Part shown: positions 18,195-26,309 of the stretch, one piece after another
Layout: the number at the start of each line of letters is the position of its first letter
Numbering within the stretch: the stretch's first letter is position 1
Origin: CAJFUR01 sp904420575
GTDB taxonomy: Bacteria > Actinomycetota > Coriobacteriia > Coriobacteriales > Eggerthellaceae
Assembly: GCA_965119745.1 (NCBI GenBank)
Contig: OZ221973.1
Location: 310,001 to 374,000, forward strand
Direction of reading: 5' to 3'
DNA: 64,000 bases
Made by a program: the position numbers and the translations under genes
The notes under the pieces: generated by a model
Seen by the model: the letters and a program-made list of their open reading frames with translations, nothing else
Databases searched by the model: none
What the model was told of the DNA's origin: nothing

Positions 18195-20623
18195 ACAAGC
18201 GTCTCCTCGTCGCCCACCTGGTAGCGCAGGGAAGGCGCGCCGTCGCTCTCCTCGGCCGCGGGAGCCGATGGCGTGCCATCCGCGGCACCCGCGCCTAGGG
18301 AGCCCGCCTCCGCCTTGCCCCCGCAAAGGGAAGACCCCGCCACGGAACCGACGCCGACACCCGCGACCTCCGAAGATCCCAGCCCGTCACAGCCTTCCGC
18401 GCCCGCTGCGACCACCACCGCGCCCGCGTCGGCCGCGCCTTCGGCATCCACGGCATCCTGCGCGGCGGCCTCCTTCGCCAGATGTTCCTTCAGCGCCACG
18501 TAGCGTTCGAGCAGATGGCGCTCGGCCCATGCTTGGTCGGCGATGGCCTCCACCTCGCAGGCGCTGTACTTGTCCTCGGGCGTGCCCGACTCGCCGTCGG
18601 TGGCGTGCAGCGTGAGCTCGTTGCACTTGCCGATCCACCACTGGTAGGTCATGTACACGGCGCCGTCGTTCACGCGCTCGTCCACGGCGGCGCGCGCGAG
18701 CACCTTGCCGCGCCGCGAATACACCCACACCAGCTCCTCTTCCTGGATGCCGCGCGCGTCGGCGTCGGCCGGGCTCATGCTCACGTAGCCGGGCTCGTCG
18801 GCCAGCGCGGCCAGCGCCTTGCAGTTGCCCGTCATCGACCGGCACGAGTAGTGCCCCACCTCGCGCACCGTGCACAGCACCAGCGGATAGCGCTTCTCCG
18901 GCTGTTCCGTGGGGGCGCGCCATTCCGCCGCCGCCAGGTGTGCCTTCCCGTCGGGCGTGGTGAACGCCCCACCTGCGTACAGTTCGGGCGTGCCGTGGTT
19001 TTCCGGGTCGTCGGCCGCATCGGCGAAAATGGGCCACTGCGCATAGCCCAGCCCGTCCATCTTCTCGTAGGTGGCGCCGGCGAACTGGGGGCACAGCGCG
19101 CGCACCTCGTCCCATATTTCGCGCGTGTCCTCGTAGTGCATGGGATAGCCCAGGCGGCCGGACAGGTCGGCGAAGATCTGCCAGTCGTGGCGACATTCGC
19201 CCTTGGGCGTCAAGGCGGCCGTCGTGCGCTGGAACGTGCGGTCGGAGGCGGTGTACACGGCCTCGTGCTCGGCCCACGAGGTGGCGGGCAGCACCACGTC
19301 GGCCAGCGCCGTGGTCTGCGTCATGAAGATGTCCTGGCTGATCAGCAGGTCGAGGCTTTCCAGCGTGCGCCGCATCTGCGCGGTGTCCGGCTCGGTCTGC
19401 AGCGGGTCTTCGCCGAAGTTGTAGAACGCGCGGATGCGCCCTCCCGCCACGGCATGGGGAAGGTCGGTGAGCTTGTAGCCCTCCTTGAGCGACAGGCGCT
19501 CTTCGGGAACCCCCCAGGCGGCGGCGAACTTGGCGCGCACGGCGGGGTCGTCCACGCGCTGGTAGCCCGGGTACAGGCTGGGCCACATGCCCATGTCGCA
19601 GCTTCCCTGCACGTTGTTCTGCCCACGCACAGGGGCCAGGCCGCTGTTCGGCCGGCCGATGTGCCCAGTCACCAGGGCAAGCGCCGCCAGCGCCCGCACG
19701 GTCTGCACGCCTTGCGCCTGCTGCGTGACGCCCATGCCCCATCCCAGCACGGCCGAGGGTGCCTGCGCGTAGCGCCGCGCCGCCTGACGCACCAGCTCGG
19801 CGTCCAGTCCCGTCACGCCCTCCACGTCCTCGGGCGCGTAGTCCTGCACCACGTCCCACCACGCGTCGAAGCCTTCCGTGTGCTCGTCTATGAAGTCCCA
19901 GTCGGCCAGGTCTTCGTCGATGACCGTGTAGGCAAGGGCGTTGACCAGCGCCAGGTTCGAGCCGTTCCGAAGTGGCAGGTACACGTCGGCGATGCGGGCG
20001 GACTCGATGACGCGCGGGTCGCACACGATGAGCTGCGCGCCGCGTTCCTTCGCACGCACGATGCGGCGCGCCACGATGGGATGGCTGGCCGCCGGATTGT
20101 AGCCGAACAGCAGGATGCAGTCCGTTTCCTCCAGCGTGGGGATGCTCACGCTCATGGCGCCCGAGCCGACGCACTCCATGAGGCCGATCACGCTTGCCGC
20201 ATGGCAGGTGCGCGCGCAGTTGTCGATGTTGTTCGTGCCCAGGCACGCGCGCGTGAACTTCTGCATGACGAAGTTGGCCTCGTTGCCGGCGCCGCGCGAG
20301 GAGCCCGTGAGCATGACGGCCTCCGGTCCGCTTTCCTCGATGATGGCGCGCAGGCGGCTGGCCGTGAAGTCGAGCGCCTCGTCCCAGGTCACGCGCTCAA
20401 GCGGCGCACCCTTGGTGCGGCGGATCATCGGGTGGTAGATGCGGGGCGTGAGTATCTTCGTGTCGTTCACGAAGTCGTAGCCGTAGAGGCCTTTGAGGCA
20501 CAGCTCGCCCTCGTTCGTGATGCCGTTCTCGCCCTGCGCGTCCACCACCAGGCCGTCCTTCACCGTCAGGCTCAACTTGCAGCCGGCCCCGCAGTACGGG
20601 CACACCGCCAGGTGCTTCTCCAT
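18191..20623 (-). CDS. fdhF: FdhF-type molybdopterin formate dehydrogenase catalytic subunit (Cys form)
   Basis: 810 residues of the formate dehydrogenase H/molybdopterin oxidoreductase family. The N-terminal 4Fe-4S site is CPYCGAGC...LCLKG. The metal ligand position reads CARTCHAASVIGL, so Cys replaces the Sec of E. coli FdhF, with the following His kept. GYNPAASHPIV and the C-terminal molydopterin-dinucleotide domain (CTVREVGHYSCRSMTGN) are intact. The last ~75 residues are a Gly/Ala/Ser-rich tail not found in the E. coli enzyme. No signal peptide: cytoplasmic. It interconverts formate and CO2, here beside formate-THF ligase. ATG 20623 starts MEKHLAVCPYC, 4 bp after the upstream Fe-S gene. 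Confidence 0.93.
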   Translation of the reverse strand: MEKHLAVCPYCGAGCKLSLTVKDGLVVDAQGENGITNEGELCLKGLYGYDFVNDTKILTPRIYHPMIRRTKGAPLERVTWDEALDFTASRLRAIIEESGPEAVMLTGSSRGAGNEANFVMQKFTRACLGTNNIDNCARTCHAASVIGLMECVGSGAMSVSIPTLEETDCILLFGYNPAASHPIVARRIVRAKERGAQLIVCDPRVIESARIADVYLPLRNGSNLALVNALAYTVIDEDLADWDFIDEHTEGFDAWWDVVQDYAPEDVEGVTGLDAELVRQAARRYAQAPSAVLGWGMGVTQQAQGVQTVRALAALALVTGHIGRPNSGLAPVRGQNNVQGSCDMGMWPSLYPGYQRVDDPAVRAKFAAAWGVPEERLSLKEGYKLTDLPHAVAGGRIRAFYNFGEDPLQTEPDTAQMRRTLESLDLLISQDIFMTQTTALADVVLPATSWAEHEAVYTASDRTFQRTTAALTPKGECRHDWQIFADLSGRLGYPMHYEDTREIWDEVRALCPQFAGATYEKMDGLGYAQWPIFADAADDPENHGTPELYAGGAFTTPDGKAHLAAAEWRAPTEQPEKRYPLVLCTVREVGHYSCRSMTGNCKALAALADEPGYVSMSPADADARGIQEEELVWVYSRRGKVLARAAVDERVNDGAVYMTYQWWIGKCNELTLHATDGESGTPEDKYSACEVEAIADQAWAERHLLERYVALKEHLAKEAAAQDAVDAEGAADAGAVVVAAGAEGCDGLGSSEVAGVGVGSVAGSSLCGGKAEAGSLGAGAADGTPSAPAAEESDGAPSLRYQVGDEETLV

Positions 20624-20627
20624 GGGC

Positions 20628-21272
20628 TTACCCTTCCTCGTCCAGTTCGGCATTGAACGCGATGCTCGAGAACGCCGCGGTCGCGCGGGCGGCCGCCCTG
20701 CGCTTCGCCTGCATGCCGCGCTCCAGATAGTCTTGGTCGATGACGCGCAGCGCCTTCGTGGGGCAGGCGGCCACGCAGGCGGGGCCCTCCGCATGGTCGA
20801 TGCACAGGTCGCACTTCACCACCACGGCCGTGGCGCGCTTGCGCTTCTTGGCCATGGCCCGCGCCCGCGCGCCCTTGGGCTCCTTGTCGTCCGGGGCGGA
20901 ACCCTGCTCCTGCGCCGGCGCGGCTTCGGGTTCGAGGTCAGGCGGACGCCGCACGATGTCGACCGCGCCATAGGGGCAGGCCAGCACGCAGTTGCGGCAG
21001 CCGATGCATTTCTCCTTGATCACGCCCACATGGTCGTCGTCGGCATAGAGGCAACCCGTGGGGCAGGCGGCCACGCAGGGCGCGTCGGCGCAATGGTGGC
21101 ACCCGACCGGCGCGGACACCGTGCGCGTGGTCACCAGCGTGAGCCGCGGCACCGCCACGTCGCCCGGCGCGTCGTGCCGGTGCAGGCAGGCGGCCATGCA
21201 GGTCTTGCAGCCGAAGCACGTGCCCGGGTCGGCCATGACGAACCGACGGCTTTCAGGATGCCCCCCTTGCAT
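20628..21272 (-). CDS. HycB-like four-cluster 4Fe-4S electron transfer protein 1
   Basis: 214 residues with four clusters: CFGCKTCMAAC, CHHCADAPCVAAC, CIGCRNCVLAC and CDLC...PACVAAC, plus a Lys/Arg-rich insertion of about 40 residues between the third and fourth. This is the HycB/HydN pattern of electron carriers bound to FdhF-type enzymes. It lies between folD and fdhF with only 3 and 4 bp on either side. A second ATG at residue 13 (MADPG) could be the true start. Confidence 0.9.
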   Translation of the reverse strand: MQGGHPESRRFVMADPGTCFGCKTCMAACLHRHDAPGDVAVPRLTLVTTRTVSAPVGCHHCADAPCVAACPTGCLYADDDHVGVIKEKCIGCRNCVLACPYGAVDIVRRPPDLEPEAAPAQEQGSAPDDKEPKGARARAMAKKRKRATAVVVKCDLCIDHAEGPACVAACPTKALRVIDQDYLERGMQAKRRAAARATAAFSSIAFNAELDEEG

Positions 21273-21275
21273 GCG

Positions 21276-22169
21276 CTAGCGTCCGTTCCCGCAGGCGGCC
21301 GTCCCCAAAAGGCCGCGGTGCGCGGCGGCCCTTTCGGCCGCCTCCACCGTGTGTGCCATGGTCACCGACGTGGTCACCGACCCGATGCCGCCCGGCACCG
21401 GCGTGATGGCGCCCACCACGGGCTCCACGGCTTCGAAGTCCACGTCTCCGCACAGCTTCCCCTGCGTGTCGAAGTTGATGCCCACGTCGAGCACCGTCTG
21501 GCCGGGCGAGAAGAACTCGGCGCCGAACGCGCGGGCGCGCCCCGTCGCGCATACGACGATGTCGGCCGACGCGCAGAGCCTGGCCAGGTCCTCGGTCTTC
21601 GAGTGGCAGATGGTCACGCTGGCGTTGCGTCGCAGCAGCATCATGGACACCGGCTTGCCGATGACCAGGCTGCGCCCCACCACCACCACGTGCTTGCCGG
21701 CCACGGGGATGCCGTAATGGTCGAGCATTTCCAGACAAGCGGCCGCCGTGGACGGCGGGAAGCCCGTGCGCCCGTCGGTGAACACCGAGGCCAGCGACGC
21801 CAACGTGATGCCGTCGACGTCCTTGTCGGGCACCAGCAGCTCGCAGACGCGCCCTTCGTCCATGAACGAGGGCAGCGGGCGGAACAGCAGGCAGCCATGC
21901 ACGTCGGAGTCGCAGTTCAGTTCGATCAGCGCCGCCTCCAGCGCCTCCTGCGGCGCCAGCTCGTCCAGCATCGTGCGCCTGACGGCAATGCCCAGCGCTT
22001 CGGCACGCTTGACGGCGGTACGCTCGTAGGAAAGGTCGTCCGGGCGCTCCCCCACGCGCACGAGCGTGAGCGTCGGCGTGACGCCCGCCTGCACGAGCGC
22101 GTCGATGCGGGGCGCAAGCCCCTGCGCCATGCGTTCGACGACGGACTTGCCGGTAAGCAAGGTTGCCAT
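21276..22169 (-). CDS. folD: FolD-type methylene-THF dehydrogenase, apparently without cyclohydrolase residues
   Basis: 297 residues with the full FolD fold, including LVRVGERPDD, KDVDGIT, GRSLVIGKP and PVPGGIGSVT. Aligned with human MTHFD1 and E. coli FolD without gaps, the catalytic Lys (human K56, E. coli K54) is Ala52 here: the motif reads SYERTAVK instead of YxxxK. The cyclohydrolase Gln (human Q100, in HGFLVQLPL) is Phe96 (HGCLLFRPL). The dehydrogenase should survive, but cyclohydrolase activity is doubtful. fchA immediately upstream in the operon can supply it. The NAD(P)-binding region is intact. ATG 22169; 4 bp from the following Fe-S gene. Confidence 0.93.
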   Translation of the reverse strand: MATLLTGKSVVERMAQGLAPRIDALVQAGVTPTLTLVRVGERPDDLSYERTAVKRAEALGIAVRRTMLDELAPQEALEAALIELNCDSDVHGCLLFRPLPSFMDEGRVCELLVPDKDVDGITLASLASVFTDGRTGFPPSTAAACLEMLDHYGIPVAGKHVVVVGRSLVIGKPVSMMLLRRNASVTICHSKTEDLARLCASADIVVCATGRARAFGAEFFSPGQTVLDVGINFDTQGKLCGDVDFEAVEPVVGAITPVPGGIGSVTTSVTMAHTVEAAERAAAHRGLLGTAACGNGR

Positions 22170-22184
22170 GGGCGTGGTCTCCTT

Positions 22185-22802
22185 CTATGAGACGGACGAG
22201 ACGGCGGTTTTCACGAAGCCGAACACGTCGTCGCACCGTGCGCGCGTGCGCGCCGCCAATGCGTCCGTTTCTTCGCGGTAGCGTGCGGCACGGTCGGCGT
22301 CGTCCATCGAGGCGACGTTGATGTAGACGTTCAGGCTGGCGCCGTCGCTGGCCGCGCGGGCGAACGCTGCGGCCACGCCGGCGTCCGAGCGCGCCATCCT
22401 GCTGCCGTGATGCGCCAGGTACGCCGTCTCGTCCACCACCTCGGCCACGGCGCGCATGATGGCAAGCGGCACGTCGCACGCGCCGACGAGCGCCTGCTGC
22501 AGCGCGGCGTTCTTGGCCGCCTGCTCTTCCGGCGTGGCCTTGGGCAGGCGGTACGCCTCCGCTAGCGGCTCGAATGCCCGGGCGTCCTCGTCCACCAGCG
22601 CAAGCAGCCGCGCGCGGAGCGCCGCCAAGCGGTCGAGCGAGGCGCGCACGTCGTCCTCCACGGCGGCATACGTCTTCTTCCCCACCGTCAGGTTGCCCAC
22701 CATGGACGCAAGCGCGCTAGCCAGCGCCCCCACGCACGCGCTGGCGCCCCCGCCTCCCGGCGTAGGCGCAGCGCTGGCCAGCTGGTCTATGAAATCGTTC
22801 AT
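22185..22802 (-). CDS. fchA: FchA-type methenyl-THF cyclohydrolase / formimino-THF cyclodeaminase
   Basis: 205 residues of the formiminotransferase-cyclodeaminase C-domain family: TPGGGGASACVGALASALASMV near the start is diagnostic, and the rest is all-helical. Alone (without formiminotransferase) this family acts as methenyl-THF cyclohydrolase in clostridial one-carbon pathways. It follows formate-THF ligase and precedes a FolD that has lost its cyclohydrolase residues, which argues for that role. ATG 22802 has GGGGAGG four bases upstream and excludes the longer frame to 22931. Confidence 0.9.
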   Translation of the reverse strand: MNDFIDQLASAAPTPGGGGASACVGALASALASMVGNLTVGKKTYAAVEDDVRASLDRLAALRARLLALVDEDARAFEPLAEAYRLPKATPEEQAAKNAALQQALVGACDVPLAIMRAVAEVVDETAYLAHHGSRMARSDAGVAAAFARAASDGASLNVYINVASMDDADRAARYREETDALAARTRARCDDVFGFVKTAVSSVS

Positions 22803-22851
22803 GCAGCCTCCCCGTCGCACGTCAGGCAAAGTCAGCGAGAGGGCGCCGGGC

Positions 22852-22917
22852 GCCCCTTCTTGCCCCGCTTCACGGCCGAGCGTGCTTTTGGCACGCGAGG
22901 GCAAGCGAAGAAGGGGC
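22852..22917 (-). terminator. Compound hairpin between fhs and fchA
   Basis: Outer arms GCCCCTTCTT (22852-22861) and AAGAAGGGGC (22908-22917) enclose an inner GCGTGC/GCACGC hairpin (22880-22885, 22891-22896; TTTTG loop). It lies in the 183-bp gap and, with the stem at 22953-22982, could attenuate or process the message between fhs and the rest of the operon. Confidence 0.45.
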
Positions 22918-22952
22918 AGGAAGGGATGCACGGCGCCGTCGCAGCGTCGAGC

Positions 22953-22982
22953 CGTTCCGCCGTTCGCCAGAACGGCGGAACG
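22953..22982 (-). terminator. 13-bp perfect stem right after fhs
   Basis: CGTTCCGCCGTTC (22953-22965) pairs perfectly with 22970-22982 across a GCCA loop, three bases after the fhs stop codon. Strong stem without a U-run; may be a partial terminator or 3'-end stabiliser. Confidence 0.55.
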
Positions 22983-22985
22983 TTC

Positions 22986-24674
22986 CTAGAAAAGTCCGGA
23001 GATCTTGCCCGTCTCGTCCACGTCGATGCGTTCGGCGGCGGGAACCTTCGGCAGGCCGGGCATGGTCATGATGTTGCCGGTGAGCGCCACCACGAAGCCG
23101 GCGCCGGCCGACACCTTCACGTTGCGCACCGTGATGCGGAAGCCGCGCGGCGCGCCCAGCTTCTTCGCGTCGTCGGAGAAGCTGTACTGCGTCTTCGCCA
23201 TGCACACGGGCATGCCGCCGAAGCCCAGATCTTCCAGCTTCTTCAGCTCGGCCGCGGCCTTCGGCTCGAAGTCCACGCCGTCGGCACGGTACACGCGCGT
23301 GGCGATGGCCTCGATCTTCTGCGCCAGCGAAAGATCGTCGCCATAGGCGTATTGGAAGGTCTGCGCGCTACGCCCCTCCGCGTCGCCCTCCTCGCAGAGG
23401 CGCACCACCTCGTCGGCCAGCGCCTGGCCGCCCTCGCCGCCCTTGGCCCACACCTCGGACAGCGCCACGTTCACGCCCAGCTGGCGGCAGTTCCGCTCGA
23501 CCAGCGCAAGCTCCGCCTCAGTGTCGGAGGGGAACCGGTTGATGGCCACGACGCACGGCAGCTGGTACACCTGCGTGATGTTCTCCACGTGCTGCAACAG
23601 GTTCGGCAGCCCGGCCTCCAGCGCTTCCAAGTTCTCCTTGTTGAGGTCGGCCTTCGCCACGCCGCCGTGGTTCTTGAGCGCGCGCACCGTGGCCACCACC
23701 ACCACCGCATCGGGCTTGAGGCCCGCCAGACGGCACTTGATGTCGAGGAACTTCTCGGCGCCCAGATCGGCGCCGAAGCCGGCCTCCGTGACGCAGTAGT
23801 CGCCCAGTGCCAGCGCCATGCGCGTGGCCATGAGGGAGTTGCAGCCGTGCGCGATATTGGCGAACGGGCCGCCGTGCACGAACGCAGGCGTGCCCTCGAG
23901 CGTCTGCACCAGATTGGGCTTGAGCGCGTCCTTCAGCAAGGCCGCCATGGCGCCCTGCGCCTTCAGGTCGCCGGCCGTGACGGGCTTGTCGTCGCGCGTG
24001 TAGCCCACGACGATGCGGGACAGGCGCTCCTTGAGGTCGGTGATAGACGTGGCCAAGCAGAAGATGGCCATGATCTCGCTGGCCACCGTGATGTCGAAGC
24101 CGTCCTCGCGCGGCATGCCGTGGGCCTTGCCGCCCAGGCCGTCCACCACGTTGCGCAGCTGGCGGTCGTTCATGTCCACCACGCGCTTCCAGGTGATCTT
24201 GCGCACGTCGATGCCCAGTTCGTTGCCCTGCTGGATGTGGTTGTCCAGCATGGCGGCCAGAAGGTTGTTGGCGGCCCCGATGGCGTGGAAGTCGCCCGTG
24301 AAGTGCAGGTTGATGTCCTCCATGGGAATGACCTGGGCGTACCCGCCGCCAGCCGCGCCGCCTTTGATGCCGAACACGGGGCCGAGCGAAGGCTCGCGCA
24401 GCGCCACGACCACATTTCTGCCTTGGCGCGCCAACGCGTCGGCCAAGCCGACGGTGGTGGTGGTCTTGCCTTCTCCCGCAGGCGTGGGGTTGATGGCCGT
24501 CACCAGGACCAACTTGCCCGGTTCGTGCCGATCTTCCACCAGCAGGTTGTAGTCGACCTTCGCCTTGTAGTTGCCGTACAGCTCGAGATGTTCCTCGGCG
24601 ACGCCCGCCTTTTCGGCGATGGCGCGTATGTGCTCGGGCTGCGTCGCTTGGGCAATTTCGATGTCGCTCAACAT
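22986..24674 (-). CDS. fhs: Formate-tetrahydrofolate ligase
   Basis: 562 residues, full length for the family. Motifs include TPAGEGKTTTTVGL (ATP P-loop), EPSLGPVFGIKGGAAGGGYAQ split across residues ~90-115, NLHFTGDFHAI and the C-terminal LTGNIMTMPGLPK. It activates formate with ATP to 10-formyl-THF, the entry step of the methyl branch or of purine/C1 metabolism. First gene of the fhs-fchA-folD-FeS-fdhF-FeS-FeS operon, so formate made by FdhF can be channelled directly into folate. ATG 24674 starts MLSDIEI. Confidence 0.96.
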   Translation of the reverse strand: MLSDIEIAQATQPEHIRAIAEKAGVAEEHLELYGNYKAKVDYNLLVEDRHEPGKLVLVTAINPTPAGEGKTTTTVGLADALARQGRNVVVALREPSLGPVFGIKGGAAGGGYAQVIPMEDINLHFTGDFHAIGAANNLLAAMLDNHIQQGNELGIDVRKITWKRVVDMNDRQLRNVVDGLGGKAHGMPREDGFDITVASEIMAIFCLATSITDLKERLSRIVVGYTRDDKPVTAGDLKAQGAMAALLKDALKPNLVQTLEGTPAFVHGGPFANIAHGCNSLMATRMALALGDYCVTEAGFGADLGAEKFLDIKCRLAGLKPDAVVVVATVRALKNHGGVAKADLNKENLEALEAGLPNLLQHVENITQVYQLPCVVAINRFPSDTEAELALVERNCRQLGVNVALSEVWAKGGEGGQALADEVVRLCEEGDAEGRSAQTFQYAYGDDLSLAQKIEAIATRVYRADGVDFEPKAAAELKKLEDLGFGGMPVCMAKTQYSFSDDAKKLGAPRGFRITVRNVKVSAGAGFVVALTGNIMTMPGLPKVPAAERIDVDETGKISGLF

Positions 24675-25041
24675 AGAGGCCTCTTTCTCGTCGGTCTGCC
24701 GTGGAAGTAGAACGCTGCACCCCGCTGCATCGCGCGTTCAGGAAAGGCTTTGCGGAACAGATAGCATTCTAGCGGCTTTGCGAATAAACGAGAACGTCCC
24801 TTCCTCCAAGGGCGGCAGAATACCATTAACCGGAATCGTGTCGACGGCGCCTGCCTGCGGCGACATCCCGCAGCGGCACAGCGGCCCTCCTGCGGCGCGG
24901 CGGCAACCTGCAGCATTCGCCCGTTTGCGCCTGCAGGCAACCTGCGGCGGCATGCCCGCCCGCGCCTACGGCGGCAACCTGCGGCAGCACGGCAGCCCGC
25001 CCGCGTCCCCTTCCCAAGGCCGCCGGCGCCCAAAGCTGCCG
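24675..25041. other. 367-bp leader of fhs with repeated GGCAACCTGC units
   Basis: No gene seen. GGCAACCTGC occurs three times (24902, 24936, 24973), each embedded in GC-rich sequence with CGGC/GCAGC flanks, at 34- and 37-bp spacing. An AT-richer patch near 24760-24800 could hold the fhs promoter. No known riboswitch consensus was recognised. Confidence 0.4.
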
Positions 25042-25254
25042 TCAGAAATCGATCAGGTCCTTGACGGGAACCCCCAGGGCATCGGCCATGGAGCACAGCA
25101 CGTCGAGCCCCACGCTCGCCCGGCCCGTCTCTATCTCCCAAAGATACGACTGGCTGGTCCCGGCCATGAGGGCGAACCTACGTTGCGACAGGTGCTGCTG
25201 CTCTCGCAGGGCGCGAATCTTCGAACCGAGCATGTATCTCCGATCTTTGTCCAT
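25042..25254 (-). CDS. XRE-family transcription regulator (70 aa)
   Basis: A stand-alone Cro/C1 helix-turn-helix protein: residues ~10-65 contain LREQQHLSQRRFALMAGTSQ and a recognition region SYLWEIETGRASVGLDVL, ending GVPVKDLIDF. No effector domain. The ATG at 25254 has no clear ribosome site and lies close to a TATTGT box, so the mRNA may be nearly leaderless. It is divergent from a diguanylate cyclase gene, and the shared gap holds overlapping TGACTT palindromes that it may bind to regulate both. Confidence 0.88.
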   Translation of the reverse strand: MDKDRRYMLGSKIRALREQQHLSQRRFALMAGTSQSYLWEIETGRASVGLDVLCSMADALGVPVKDLIDF

Positions 25255-25286
25255 GGATCACAGATTATGCGGTACAATACCGGCTA

Positions 25287-25324
25287 TGACTTTCTATAGT
25301 AAGTCATCACTGACTTGATGACTT
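25287..25324. promoter_or_regulatory. Overlapping TGACTT palindromes (candidate XRE operator)
   Basis: TGACTT half-sites occur at 25287-25292, 25311-25316 and 25319-25324, with AAGTCA at 25301-25306. They build a 20-bp near-palindrome (25287-25306, one mismatch) and a perfect inverted repeat AAGTCATCA-N6-TGATGACTT (25301-25324). A TATAGT box lies at 25295-25300. The cluster separates the XRE gene from the GGDEF gene. Confidence 0.6.
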
Positions 25325-25361
25325 GTCGATCCGAAACCGTCGACGGGAAGAAAGACGAACG

Positions 25362-26309
25362 TTGGAGCAGACCTCTCCCACAACCGACAGCACCCCTCCC
25401 TTCCACGAGGCCACGCCGCCCGCCGAGGCCTGGCAGGCATGCCGGGACCGTCTGCTGTGCATGATGGCCCACGCCTTCACCTTCGACTACCTGCCCTCCG
25501 AAGACCTCATGGAACTACAGCCTGGCCTCCAGGATCCCGCATGCCCGGCGCAGCCCAGCCGGATACCCGCCTATCTCGCGTCGTTCGACGAAGCACGGGC
25601 GAACGTCGTGTGCGCGGACAGCGCCGCAACCGTGAAAAACGCCCTGGCGGCGGCGGATGCGGGCAGCGAGGCGCTGTTCGAATACCTGGCGAACTACGGA
25701 ACCGGCGCGTTCGAATGGCACCGCGCTCATCTGCGCGCGGCAAGCGACCAGGACGGCGTGCGGCACGTCGTCGGGTACGTGGACAACATCCAGGACGAAC
25801 GTGCCTTGCGTTGGAAAGCCGAGCACGACTCCATGACGGGGCTGGTCAACCATGCCACTGCCGAGCGTCTGGTCAACCATGCGCTCGCCGACCCCGAGGT
25901 GCGGCGCAGCAGCGTGTGCGCCATCATCGACATCGACGACTTCAAGCAGGTGAACGACAGCAGGGGCCATATCGAAGGGGACGCGCTGCTGCGCGAGATC
26001 GGGGTCATCCTGCGCGACAACTGCCGTGCCACCGACGTGGCCAGCCGCATGGGAGGCGACGAGTTCGTCCTGCTGCTCGAACGCATCGGGCTGCCGGAGG
26101 CGTTGCGGCGCCTGGACGCGATGGTGGCCCTCATCAAAGGCAGCACGGCCGCCAGTCCCTGCACGCCCACCGTGAGCATCGGCGTGTACGCGACGGGCCT
26201 GGACGACCTCACGTACGACGCCGTCATCGACAAGGCGGACAAGGCGCTCTACGAGGCGAAGCACCGCGGGAAGAACCGCATCTGCGTGTATGGTGCCGTT
26301 CAGTCCTGA
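25362..26309 (+). CDS. Diguanylate cyclase (GGDEF)
   Basis: About 315 residues. The first ~150 form a sensor-like (PAS-type) region ending in RHVVGYVDNIQDE; the GGDEF domain follows with DIDDFKQVND and the intact active site RMGGDEFVLLL, so it should make cyclic di-GMP. No membrane segment or signal peptide: cytoplasmic. The start is uncertain. The frame has TTG at 25323, inside the operator palindrome, and TTG at 25362, preceded by GGGAAGAAAG; the latter is preferred. Its last 10 bp overlap the end of coaX on the other strand. Confidence 0.88.
   Translation: MEQTSPTTDSTPPFHEATPPAEAWQACRDRLLCMMAHAFTFDYLPSEDLMELQPGLQDPACPAQPSRIPAYLASFDEARANVVCADSAATVKNALAAADAGSEALFEYLANYGTGAFEWHRAHLRAASDQDGVRHVVGYVDNIQDERALRWKAEHDSMTGLVNHATAERLVNHALADPEVRRSSVCAIIDIDDFKQVNDSRGHIEGDALLREIGVILRDNCRATDVASRMGGDEFVLLLERIGLPEALRRLDAMVALIKGSTAASPCTPTVSIGVYATGLDDLTYDAVIDKADKALYEAKHRGKNRICVYGAVQS

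Noticed and set aside
17035..18288. 417-codon minus-strand frame
   Set aside because: Only its last 149 codons (from ATG 17484) are the ferredoxin; the upstream part is a shadow of the preceding Fe-S gene.
24675..25041. THF riboswitch upstream of fhs
   Set aside because: The leader shows only GC-rich repeats and no match to the known THF aptamer core that I can recognise.
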